Part shown: positions 1 to 8,590 of the stretch, in pieces
Layout of the letters: every line of letters starts with the position of its first letter
Numbering within the stretch: the first letter of the stretch is position 1
Assembly (NCBI GenBank): GCA_016199525.1
Contig: JACQGL010000088.1
Span: 1 to 47,562, forward strand
Source of the DNA: Armatimonadota bacterium
GTDB taxonomy: Bacteria; Armatimonadota; SYMT01; JACQGL01
Length of the DNA: 47,562 nt
Reading direction: 5' to 3'
Notes under the pieces: generated by a model
What the model saw: only the letters and a program-made list of their open reading frames with translations
Database searches by the model: none
What the model was told of the DNA's origin: nothing
Translations under genes and position numbers: made by a program

Positions 1-26
1 CGGGCAGATAGTCGGGTAACCGCCCT

Positions 27-1712
27 GTGCGGGCAGGAGGCAGTCAGATGAGATCCTTCATGCGCCGGGGGAGCGCGCTCGTGACCGCGCTGATTACTTT
101 GTTCCTCCTCTTCAGCCTCGGATCATCCATGCTGTCCCTGGGGGTCACGGCGCTGCGGCGGAGCCACTTCGACCATCTTCGCACGCGCGCGCTGGGCTTG
201 GCGCAGGCGGGCGCGGAAACCGCCATTCACTTCCTGCGAACCACCGCTCCCGACGGCAGCACGGATGGATCCTGGCGCACGGATGCGCCCTACCAGGGCA
301 CAGTGAGCGGGAGCGGTTCGTTTTCCGTTACCGCCCGGGATGGCACGGGGGCCAACGCGGGTAAGATCATCCTCACGTCCACCGGCACGGCGGCGGAGAG
401 CGGCCGCTCCATCAGCCGCACGCTGCGCGTGGTGATCAAGCTGGACCGGGAGAACGTGAACGTTTGGAACAACGTCGTCTTCGGAGGTGTGGGCCAGTCC
501 GGGCGGGCCATCGCGGGAAATGTGGTCTTCCGTGGGAATGTGCATCTCCTCGGTGACGGCGAGCCCTTCACCGATCTCGATGGCGATACGCGCTGGGATA
601 GCGGCGAGCCGTTCACGGACCAGAACGGGAACGGTGTCTACGATCTGGGAGAACCTTATACAGACACTGATGCCGACGGCCACTATGACAGCCGTGAGCC
701 CTACGATGACGTGAACGGGAACGGCACGCGCGATCCGGCATTGACAGTGACGGACCTGGCTAGCGAGATAACGGGGACGGCCAGCACGGGGAACAACTAC
801 GAAGGAATGAGCGCCGAGGTACGCGATCTGGTTCCGCCGTTGCCCCTCGTCCCCTACAACGACGAGACGGTGCAGAGCCTGTCTGCCAAGCTGCGGGTGA
901 AGCATGGGCGAGTGAATGTCAGCGGCACAGCGACCGTCGGCTTCCCCGATCTTCCTGGCGGTTCTCCGCTCGTCAAGGAAACGATGGACGGCGTGTGGGT
1001 TACGGATGGTTGGGGCGGCAACCAGGGCGCGAACAACGTCTACTCCGACAACGGCACGCGGCAGAAGTACAACCTGGGCGATGCAGTCCGCTTTCCGGCG
1101 CTCACCGATCCGGTGGAGCGGGATGGCATTGCTTACGCCAGCCACATGGACTACTACGAGGCGCAGGCGCTGGTGATTAACAGCTCGCTCGCGCTGAAGG
1201 TGGGGGTGGCTTACGGGCCGGTGAGCGACGGCCGCGGCAACTCCCTCTACGTTGATGCGACCGGCGCCATCTCTATCCAGGGAATGGTCCTGGTCCACGG
1301 CGATATCAACCTGAACCGGGGAACCCAGGGGAACCAGCAGCGGTTCTACTACAGCGGCCGCGGCTCGTTGATCAGCACCGGGTACGTATCCGTACATACC
1401 GATCTTGTGCCGGTCGACTCATTTCCGAGGGAGCACGCGCTGGGGCTGATCGCCCGGCGGCAGATGAACATCGCCACCGGCGGCGGCGACTCGCAGCTCA
1501 CTCTCCTGGGGGCCTTTTACGCCCAGGAGAAAGTCACCAGCGCGAAGCAGAACACGATCGCAGGCACGTTCGTCAGCAGCTACTTTGAGGTAGCGAATGT
1601 GCCGCACATGTACCAGGTGCCAGACCTGGTGCGCTATCCCCCGCCTGGCCTGCCGGGTGACTGGGACATCTGGATAACGGCTATCCGCATCGACAGCTGG
1701 CGGGAAGTCTAA
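27..1712 (+). CDS. PilX-like / type IV prepilin-like N-terminus secreted protein with acidic DxDxDG-type repeats
   Basis: ORF 561 aa; N-terminus RRGSALVTALITLFLLFSLGSSMLSLGVTALRRS resembles a prepilin/PilX N-terminal helix; tandem GEPFTDxDGDxxxD repeats. Confidence 0.6.
   Translation: MRAGGSQMRSFMRRGSALVTALITLFLLFSLGSSMLSLGVTALRRSHFDHLRTRALGLAQAGAETAIHFLRTTAPDGSTDGSWRTDAPYQGTVSGSGSFSVTARDGTGANAGKIILTSTGTAAESGRSISRTLRVVIKLDRENVNVWNNVVFGGVGQSGRAIAGNVVFRGNVHLLGDGEPFTDLDGDTRWDSGEPFTDQNGNGVYDLGEPYTDTDADGHYDSREPYDDVNGNGTRDPALTVTDLASEITGTASTGNNYEGMSAEVRDLVPPLPLVPYNDETVQSLSAKLRVKHGRVNVSGTATVGFPDLPGGSPLVKETMDGVWVTDGWGGNQGANNVYSDNGTRQKYNLGDAVRFPALTDPVERDGIAYASHMDYYEAQALVINSSLALKVGVAYGPVSDGRGNSLYVDATGAISIQGMVLVHGDINLNRGTQGNQQRFYYSGRGSLISTGYVSVHTDLVPVDSFPREHALGLIARRQMNIATGGGDSQLTLLGAFYAQEKVTSAKQNTIAGTFVSSYFEVANVPHMYQVPDLVRYPPPGLPGDWDIWITAIRIDSWREV
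558..737 (+). repeat. Four tandem about 15-aa (45 nt) calcium-loop-like repeats
   Basis: GEPFTDLDGDTRWDS / GEPFTDQNGNGVYDL / GEPYTDTDADGHYDS / REPYDDVNGNGTRDP read from translation. Confidence 0.8.
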
Positions 1713-1913
1713 TCAAGGGTCCCTGCGGCGAACTCAAAGAGCACCGCACGTCACCATCCGCTCGGGGTAGCCCCTTCCTTTCCCGGCTCGCGCCGCCCGG
1801 GCGTCCCTCCCGCCGCGAGCTCCGAGGCCGGTTTGGCCACTGTCCGACGCGGGTATCCCCACCGGTGGAAGCCAGGGTTCCCCCCGGTGGCGTGCGGCGG
1901 AACAGAAGTCCCG

Positions 1914-3971
1914 ATGTCCGAGGCTCATAGACACCACCCGGCGCATGCCCATCCGGTCGCGACGGGAGGGCCGGAACTGGGCGGCCTGCGGAGGGCGCCC
2001 CACGCCGCTGCGCACGAGGTGCACACCGCCGAGGCGTTCCGCCGGCGGTTCTGGATCTCCCTGGCGCTCACCCTACCGATTCTCCTCTACGCCCAGCCGC
2101 TTCAACAATGGCTGAGCTACCGCGTCCCGCAGTTTCCCGGCGCCGAGCATGTGCCCTTCGTCCTCGGGACAGTGCTCTTCTTTTACGGCGGCGCTATCTT
2201 CCTGCGGGGCGCGGTGGACGAGCTGCGCCGCCGCCTGCCGGGGATGATGACCCTGGTCGCCCTGGCGATCACTGTCGCCTACGTTTACAGCGTGGCGGTG
2301 ACCCTGTTCGTGCCCGGGGAGCCTCTCTACTGGGAGCTGGCCACCCTGATCACCGTCATGCTGCTGGGCCACTGGATGGAGATGGAAGCAGTGGGGCGTG
2401 CGCGGGGTGCGCTGCAGGAGCTGGCCCGTCTCCTGCCCGACACCGCCGAACGCCTGGTAGATGGGCAGGTGGAACGCGTGCCGGTAGATGCTCTGCGGGC
2501 CGAGGACGTGGTCCTCATCCGACCCGGGGGCCGGGTGCCTGCGGACGGCACGGTGGTGGAGGGGGAATCCAGCGTTGACGAAGCAGCGATCACGGGGGAG
2601 TCCCGCCCTGTCCCCAAAGCTCCCGGGGATACGGTGATCGGCGGCACGGTGAACGGCGAGGGCGCGCTCCGCGTGCGCATCACCCGCACCGGCGCCGAGA
2701 CCACCCTCGGCCGAATGATGCACCTGGTGGAGGAGGCGCAGGCGTCCCGCACCCGCACCCAGGTGCTGGCCGATCGCGCTGCCTCCTGGCTTACCCTCAT
2801 CGCCGTGGTTACCGGTACGCTTACCTTCGCGCTCTGGGCGATCTCGCCGCGGCCGCTGGGGTTTGCGTTCGAGCGGACGGTTACCGTGCTGGTGATCACC
2901 TGCCCACACGCGCTAGGGCTGGCCATCCCGCTGGTGGTCAGCATCTCCACCGCGCTGGCGGCGCGGAATGGGCTGCTGGTACGGGATCGCTTGGCCCTGG
3001 AGGCGGCTCGGGACATCGACGTGGTCCTGTTCGATAAGACCGGCACCCTGACGCGCGCCGAGCACCGCGTCACACGCATCTATCCCGTTGGCACGACGGA
3101 TCCTAACCAAGCGCTGGCGCTGGCGGCGGCGACGGAGGCTAATTCGGAGCACATGCTGGCCCGCGCCCTGGTGGAGAGCGCACGGGAACGTGGGCTTGCC
3201 ATCCCGCCGGCAGAGGAGTTCCAGGCGATCCCTGGCCGCGGCGTCCGCGCGCACGTCGGCGGCCGTGCCTTCCACGTGGGCGGGCCGCGGCTGCTGGAGG
3301 GGCTCGGTGTCTCCCTCCCACCCGAGCTGGAGCCTGCGCTAGCGACGACTCAGGATGCGGGCGAGTCACTCGTCTATCTCCTCGAAGACTCGTCCGTGCG
3401 GGCGGCGTTTGCCTTGCGCGATGTGGTGCGCGAGGAATCCCGCGAGGCGGTACAGGCGCTTCACGCGATGGGCGTGCAGGTGGCCCTGATCACCGGCGAT
3501 AGCGAAGCGGTGGCCCGCAGGGTGGTCACCGAACTGGGCATCCGGGAGTACTACGCCCAGGTGCTGCCGGAAGAGAAGTCCCGCAAAGTGGCGGAGCTGC
3601 GCCGGCAGGGCCGCCGCGTAGCGATGGTCGGCGATGGGGTGAATGATGCGCCCGCGCTGGCGGCAGCGGATGTGGGCATTGCCATCGGCGCAGGGACCGA
3701 CGTGGCCGTGGAGGCAGGAGGCGTCATCCTGGTTCGGAACGATCCTCGCGACGTGGCCCGCATCATCCAGCTGAGCCGCGCGAGCTACCGCAAGATGCTC
3801 CAGAACCTGGCCTGGGCCACCGGCTACAACATCATCGCCCTGCCGCTGGCGGCGGGGGTGCTGGCGAACCAGGGGATCGTCTTGCCGCCTGCGCTGGCGG
3901 CGGTGTTCATGTCCGCGAGCACCGTGATCGTCGCCATCAACGCGCAATTGCTGCGCCGGGTGCGGCTGTAG
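1914..3971 (+). CDS. Heavy-metal translocating P1B-type ATPase, CopB-like (CPH motif)
   Basis: DKTGTLT phosphorylation motif, [14 protein letters not shown], membrane CPH motif ([15 protein letters not shown]); short His-rich N-terminus [10 protein letters not shown]; start ATG chosen inside ORF 1833..3971. Confidence 0.88.
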   Translation: MSEAHRHHPAHAHPVATGGPELGGLRRAPHAAAHEVHTAEAFRRRFWISLALTLPILLYAQPLQQWLSYRVPQFPGAEHVPFVLGTVLFFYGGAIFLRGAVDELRRRLPGMMTLVALAITVAYVYSVAVTLFVPGEPLYWELATLITVMLLGHWMEMEAVGRARGALQELARLLPDTAERLVDGQVERVPVDALRAEDVVLIRPGGRVPADGTVVEGESSVDEAAITGESRPVPKAPGDTVIGGTVNGEGALRVRITRTGAETTLGRMMHLVEEAQASRTRTQVLADRAASWLTLIAVVTGTLTFALWAISPRPLGFAFERTVTVLVITCPHALGLAIPLVVSISTALAARNGLLVRDRLALEAARDIDVVLFDKTGTLTRAEHRVTRIYPVGTTDPNQALALAAATEANSEHMLARALVESARERGLAIPPAEEFQAIPGRGVRAHVGGRAFHVGGPRLLEGLGVSLPPELEPALATTQDAGESLVYLLEDSSVRAAFALRDVVREESREAVQALHAMGVQVALITGDSEAVARRVVTELGIREYYAQVLPEEKSRKVAELRRQGRRVAMVGDGVNDAPALAAADVGIAIGAGTDVAVEAGGVILVRNDPRDVARIIQLSRASYRKMLQNLAWATGYNIIALPLAAGVLANQGIVLPPALAAVFMSASTVIVAINAQLLRRVRL

Positions 3972-4001
3972 GAGAACCCGGCGGCCGGTCCGGCCCGGCC
4001 C

Positions 4002-4481
4002 CTACTGCGGCACGAAGTAAACGTCCGTGGGCTTGAACTGTGGCTTGCGACGGAAGCGCGCCCGCACGGGCATCCCCACGTGGATCTCCTCTTGTTCCGC
4101 GCCTACCAGCCGTGCCAGCAGCAGCGTGTCCACCCCGTCGAACTCCACCAGCACCAGATGGAAAGGCGTCTCCTTCAGGAACGCTTCCCCACCGTAGTAG
4201 CAGGTGGTCCAGGTGTGCACGCGCCCTTCGAGGGGCAGCTCCACCCAGCGCGTGGGGTTAGGGCAGTACATGCAGTGGGCGCGCGGCGTGGCGTAGGTGT
4301 ACTGGCAGTGATCACAGCGGCTCCCCATGAGCCTGCCCTGGGAGAGGCCAATGAAGAAGGGGGAATCCTGCGCGTAGGAGTGCTCGTAGTCGATCTCGTA
4401 GTGATCGCGGATAATGAGCGGGTCCACCGAGTAGACTTCGGTGCCGTGCTCCGGTTCCGGCAAGCGAGCGGATCGGTTCAT
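4002..4481 (-). CDS. Zn-ribbon/OB-fold (DUF35-type) protein
   Basis: C-x2-C...C-x2-C ribbon (SRCDHCQYTYATPRAHCMYCPN) followed by OB-fold-like segment; start at MNRSARLPEPEH within ORF 4002..4907. Confidence 0.75.
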   Translation of the reverse strand: MNRSARLPEPEHGTEVYSVDPLIIRDHYEIDYEHSYAQDSPFFIGLSQGRLMGSRCDHCQYTYATPRAHCMYCPNPTRWVELPLEGRVHTWTTCYYGGEAFLKETPFHLVLVEFDGVDTLLLARLVGAEQEEIHVGMPVRARFRRKPQFKPTDVYFVPQ

Positions 4482-4633
4482 CGGGCTATTCCCTTCTCTC
4501 TGCGGCGACTTCACCCACCAATGCGGGGCAACTGCGCGCCGGGCAGCATCCACCCTCTGCAGAACGCCAGCGGGGCCCCTGCCAGCACGGTTGGGCGGAT
4601 CTCCTGAGCTCCAGGAGACAATGCCGGGCCGTT

Positions 4634-5356
4634 TCAGAACCAGCCGCCCTTCCTCCGGCCGCCGATCTTCTGCGCGCGGGCGGACGCGTCGATCAGGCTG
4701 ATGATGTAGGCGAGCAGGCCGAGGAGGAAGAGGAAGGGGCCGACGCCCGATTCGTCGATGAGCGTGTTCCGCGGCTGGATGCCGCTGAAGACAAGGAGCA
4801 CCCCCAGTAACGGCCCGAAGCCAAACCACATGCCGACCACGAAGGTGATCGCCAGCACCGCCCCCTTGAAGTACTCCCGGTTGTAGAACTGTCCCAGTCC
4901 CGCGCACAGCAGCGACAATAGGAGGGCGATCAGCGCATTCCGCTTGCGCTCGGCGGCGCCGGTATCGCCTCCGGCGAGGAGCATCTGCGCGGCGAGCCGT
5001 TCCTGCTGCCGCTCACTTATTTCGAGAACCACCTGGGCGAGCCGCTTCTCGGCGGTCGGCATCCCCGGCTGAAGTTCCAGCACTCGCTGGAAACACGCGC
5101 GGGCCTCTTCCAGGCGGCCCTGATCCTGGAGCAGCTCCCCCAGCATCTGCAGGACGTCCACGTCGTCCGCGGCCAGATCCAGGGCGGCACGGCAGCGGGC
5201 TGCCGCCTCCTCAAACTGCGCCCGCATCCGGAAGAGGTGCGCCTCGCGTAACAGCCGGGCAACACGCTCGCCGCTTGAATCCTCAAGCCGCTCCATAACA
5301 TTCCTCGGCGTGGGAATCCCCGGTATTCGGCGCACGGCGACGCCGCTGGGTTCCAA
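4634..5356 (-). CDS. TPR-containing membrane protein with C-terminal TM segments
   Basis: TPR-like repeats (AAARCRAALDLAADDVDVLQMLGELLQDQGRLEEARACFQRVLELQPG) followed by hydrophobic C-terminus (LGQFYNREYFKGAVLAITFVVGM). Confidence 0.6.
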   Translation of the reverse strand: MEPSGVAVRRIPGIPTPRNVMERLEDSSGERVARLLREAHLFRMRAQFEEAAARCRAALDLAADDVDVLQMLGELLQDQGRLEEARACFQRVLELQPGMPTAEKRLAQVVLEISERQQERLAAQMLLAGGDTGAAERKRNALIALLLSLLCAGLGQFYNREYFKGAVLAITFVVGMWFGFGPLLGVLLVFSGIQPRNTLIDESGVGPFLFLLGLLAYIISLIDASARAQKIGGRRKGGWF

Positions 5357-5365
5357 GTGACTGGC

Positions 5366-5725
5366 TCACGCCGTAGCGGGGGCCTCGGCCTCCACCGGGC
5401 GCACCACACGTGTCCAGAATTCTTCTAGCCGATAGTAGACCCGATCGTCCGGATCGAAGAGGTGCACCACCACGTCGCCGAAGTCGATCAGCACCCACCG
5501 CGCTTCGTGGTAGCCCTCGCACCGAATCCCCTTGATGCCGCGTTCCTTCATCATCTCCAGGATCCGATCTGCCACGGCGCGGATGTGAATGTTCGAGGTA
5601 CCCGTGCAGATCACCAGACGATCGGTCATCTGTGTGCGGTCACTCACATCCAGGACGCGCACATCGAGCGCCTTCCGCTCGTCCAGGGCCTGAAGGATGA
5701 CCGCCAGCTTTTCCTCGGTGCTCAA
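5366..5725 (-). CDS. rsfS: Ribosome silencing factor RsfS
   Basis: DRLVICTGTSNIHIRAVADRI...GYHEARWVLIDFGDVVVHLFDPDDRVYYRLEEFW typical of RsfS/Iojap; adjacent to nadD. Confidence 0.92.
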   Translation of the reverse strand: MSTEEKLAVILQALDERKALDVRVLDVSDRTQMTDRLVICTGTSNIHIRAVADRILEMMKERGIKGIRCEGYHEARWVLIDFGDVVVHLFDPDDRVYYRLEEFWTRVVRPVEAEAPATA

Positions 5726-5754
5726 CTAAGCCCTCCTCGGAGTTGGCCGCCGCG

Positions 5755-6354
5755 CTACGCCGCCCGGTACAGCCCGTACTTATGGATATAGGCCGCCACC
5801 GCGTCCGGCACCAGATAGCGGATTGTTTCTCCCCGGCTCAATCGCTGGCGCAGGTCGGTGGCGGAGATATCAACCCCCGGTACCACGAAGGGGCGCACGC
5901 GCTCCAGATAAGCGCGCGGCAGGATGGATTCCAGGCGGCTGATGTCGTACCCGGGACGGTTCGCCACCGCCAGCGTGCAGAGCCGAATCAGTTCTTCGTG
6001 GCGATACCAGGTGGTAAGTTCCAGAACGGAATCCGCCCCCATGATGAGGAAGATCTCCGTTTCGGGGCCGTGCTGCTCCCACAGGGCGCGGATGGTGACC
6101 ACCGTGTAAGAGGGTCCCTCGCGCTCCAGCTCCATGCGGGAGAGATCGAAGTGGGGGTTATCCGCTACGGCAAGCAGGGCCATCGCGTAGCGGTCTTCTG
6201 CGCTGGCGCAAGGCAGCTGGGCCTTGTGGGGCGGCTGTCGCGCAGGCACAAACAGCACGCGCTCCAGTTGAAACGCCCGCCAGGCCTCCTCGGCAATCAC
6301 CAGGTGCCCGAAGTGAATGGGATCGAACGTCCCGCCCATCAGGCCGAGCCGCAC
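5755..6354 (-). CDS. nadD: Nicotinate-nucleotide adenylyltransferase
   Basis: GGTFDPIHFGHLVIAEEAW nucleotidyltransferase motif; C-terminal ISATDLRQRL; GTG start at VRLGLMGGTFDP. Confidence 0.92.
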   Translation of the reverse strand: MRLGLMGGTFDPIHFGHLVIAEEAWRAFQLERVLFVPARQPPHKAQLPCASAEDRYAMALLAVADNPHFDLSRMELEREGPSYTVVTIRALWEQHGPETEIFLIMGADSVLELTTWYRHEELIRLCTLAVANRPGYDISRLESILPRAYLERVRPFVVPGVDISATDLRQRLSRGETIRYLVPDAVAAYIHKYGLYRAA

Positions 6355-6611
6355 GTCCTCACCTCCGCGCCGTGCCAGTGCCTCGGTACACGATTCACTG
6401 GAGCGCGCACGGCCCCCTCCTCGCACGCCCGAGCGCGTGGAGCTTCCTGTTTGAAACTACCCATGCAAGTCGATTTCCGGCGAGATCGCGGCGGCCAGAT
6501 CGTCCGTTGCCCCGCAGGATCGTGCCACCGCATTGCCGCCGGTGGGGCGCTTGCCGATCGGAACAGGGCCGCGGGACGGTTCCCCAGATGGCGGGCACGG
6601 GAAAGACAGCG

Positions 6612-6639
6612 GGGCCCGCTCCCCGAAGGGAACGGGCCC
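6612..6639 (-). terminator. Strong GC hairpin with UUCG-type loop, possible terminator of the minus-strand sigma/small-ORF unit
   Basis: GGGCCCGTTCCCTTCGGGGAGCGGGCCC on the minus strand, just after the stop of ORF 6664..6966; no long U tract. Confidence 0.45.
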
Positions 6640-6663
6640 GGTGCCTGGACGGGAGATCCCCGC

Positions 6664-6966
6664 CTAATTGCCCAGCGAGGAGCCTGCGGCGAGGAGGATG
6701 TAGTCATCACAGATGAGCGAGATCCGACGGAGCATGTTCCGCTCTATGGCGCCCAGCTGGCTTTCCAGCTGGGAAGGAGTCAAGCGATCCGCTTCACTAC
6801 GCAAGGCGGCGGTAGCCCGGTAGCCTTCTTCGAAGACGCGGACGATCTCTTCGATTGCCTCGCCGCTCGCCGAGGAGCGGAGGCCATTCGGCCCACGCAA
6901 CTCCGTGGATTTCATCGTCACCCCGCCCGGTCCGTTACCGGCCTCTGTCAATCCGCGTAGCTCCAC
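6664..6966 (-). CDS. Small conserved-looking protein downstream of sigma factor, function unknown
   Basis: 100-aa ORF overlapping the end of the sigma factor ORF; helical, charged composition. Confidence 0.5.
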   Translation of the reverse strand: MELRGLTEAGNGPGGVTMKSTELRGPNGLRSSASGEAIEEIVRVFEEGYRATAALRSEADRLTPSQLESQLGAIERNMLRRISLICDDYILLAAGSSLGN

Positions 6967-7667
6967 TCGAAGATATCCACGTCCACCATGGAAACCTTCC
7001 GCTTGATACGCATCAGAGCGTTATCAACAGACTTCGTCTTGCAGTGGAGCTCCCTGGCGATTTCCCGATAGGATTTACCCATCTGGTAGCCGGCCAACAC
7101 CTTCCACTCAAATTCGCTGAGCATCTGGTGTAGGAGGGACCGGAGGTGGCGGCTGTCCTCTCGCTTGAGCAGAACTTCCTCGGGGTCCATGTCGTCCCCC
7201 GTCTGGAGGACATCCGCCATGTTCCACTCGGAGGACTCTTCATCTCCGGGGACTTCCAGAGATAGCGATTGGTTGAGCGGCAGTTGCTTCTGGCGTGTGG
7301 CCGCTTTAATGGCCGTAATGATGTGCCGGTGGATGCAGACTTTGGCAAATGCGGGAAAGGATGTGGCCTTATCGTGGCGATAGTCCACGATGGCCTGCCA
7401 AAGCCCAATCATACCTACCTGGAGCAGGTCTTCCCGCTCCGCTCCCACCAGGAAATACGACTTAACCTTGGAGCGCACCAAGTTACGGTACTTATACAGG
7501 ATGTGTTCCGCAGCATCCTGCCGACCGCCCTGGGCAAGTGATACGAGTTCCGAGTCGGCAAGGGCATCGTACTTCCGGCTCAAAACCGCCTCATCGCATG
7601 GATCGAATAGTTCCCTCATCCCTGTCTTTGGAACGGTCTCATCCAGGCGTGGGAAAGAGGTCTGCAC
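6948..7667 (-). CDS. RNA polymerase sigma factor, SigH/Spo0H-like
   Basis: Region 2 (LYKYRNLVRSKVKSYFLVGAEREDLLQVGMIGLWQAIVDYR) and region 4 HTH (YQMGKSYREIARELHCKTKSVDNALMRIKRK). Confidence 0.9.
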   Translation of the reverse strand: MQTSFPRLDETVPKTGMRELFDPCDEAVLSRKYDALADSELVSLAQGGRQDAAEHILYKYRNLVRSKVKSYFLVGAEREDLLQVGMIGLWQAIVDYRHDKATSFPAFAKVCIHRHIITAIKAATRQKQLPLNQSLSLEVPGDEESSEWNMADVLQTGDDMDPEEVLLKREDSRHLRSLLHQMLSEFEWKVLAGYQMGKSYREIARELHCKTKSVDNALMRIKRKVSMVDVDIFEWSYAD

Positions 7668-8322
7668 GGACGTACATCCAGGTTCTCGCCGAAGTGGGAG
7701 GGGGGCGAGCGTACGGTGCTAGATCCGAGAGTCCTCCCGAAGGCTTGGGGAAAGGATCCTCCCTGCAAGCTTTCGGAGGGGGTTCGGAACTCCCTGCTAT
7801 TCCATCTTCGTACGGGAGCCGGCTACGCTCGCCAGGCGAGGGCGCACAGGCCCGTGCGCCAGGACCGATGGCAGCCCTCCGAAGTTACCGCGCCACAGAC
7901 ATCGCTTCCGGACTCCCTCAAGGGAGCAACTTTCTGGCGTGGGGCGACAGAGGAAACAGACACACTCCTTGTGGCCCGAGCCCTGGTTCGGCCAGCCAGG
8001 CCGTTTTCTCCTACTTATTCGGCAGATTACGGCGGCCTTCCTGCGGGCAGGCGAAGAAATTGCGCAACTTTTCCCGAGCGGCCGCGCCCATATATGTGTT
8101 GCGTGTGAGCCGTTTGGATGAGACACAATCCCAAGCAGCGGTCTATTCTCAACCTGACTTGGTAAGGTGACATGGGTGGGAATGGCCATCGGTCCGCCCG
8201 GCGTAAAGCCGCGGCCGTGACGCCACATCTGCTGGCGTGTGCGGCGGCTGCCGGCCCGTGCCCGGCTGGCGTCTGGGCCTCGCCCCTAGAACACTTGCCG
8301 GTAACCGCCAGGATGTGCGCCG

Positions 8323-8348
8323 ATTATAATTCTATAACTATAATTATT
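8323..8348. promoter_or_regulatory. AT-rich element with repeated TATAAT and partial dyads upstream of the kor genes
   Basis: ATTATAATTCTATAACTATAATTATT in an otherwise GC-rich leader. Confidence 0.5.
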
Positions 8349-8590
8349 CGTCTTCCCGGACCGTCGTACAGCGCCCGAGCCGGTGTCGGAGCGAACGGCC
8401 AGCGCGCCGAGCCGCGCAGCGGGCTCGCCGCCGGTCGGCGGGCGGGTGATTCGTGTCCGCCCCGCGGCAACGCACGCGACGGCGACGCGCCCAGGAGCTC
8501 TATGAACCACGTCGTGCGTATCCCCCGCACGACGTGCCTGGCGACATCGATTAGCGCGGCGGCGCGCCGCGAACCCCTGAGGAGTGGGGA

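Noticed and set aside
123-1397. 424-aa minus-strand ORF opposite the pilin gene
   Set aside because: Antisense shadow of a well-supported coding frame in high-GC DNA; no recognisable motifs
5743-6960. 405-aa plus-strand ORF
   Set aside because: Lies antisense to nadD and the small downstream ORF; composition typical of high-GC shadow ORFs
7538-8228. Overlapping ORFs on both strands (210 aa plus, 143 aa minus)
   Set aside because: No motif, no RBS, low-complexity translations; treated as non-coding
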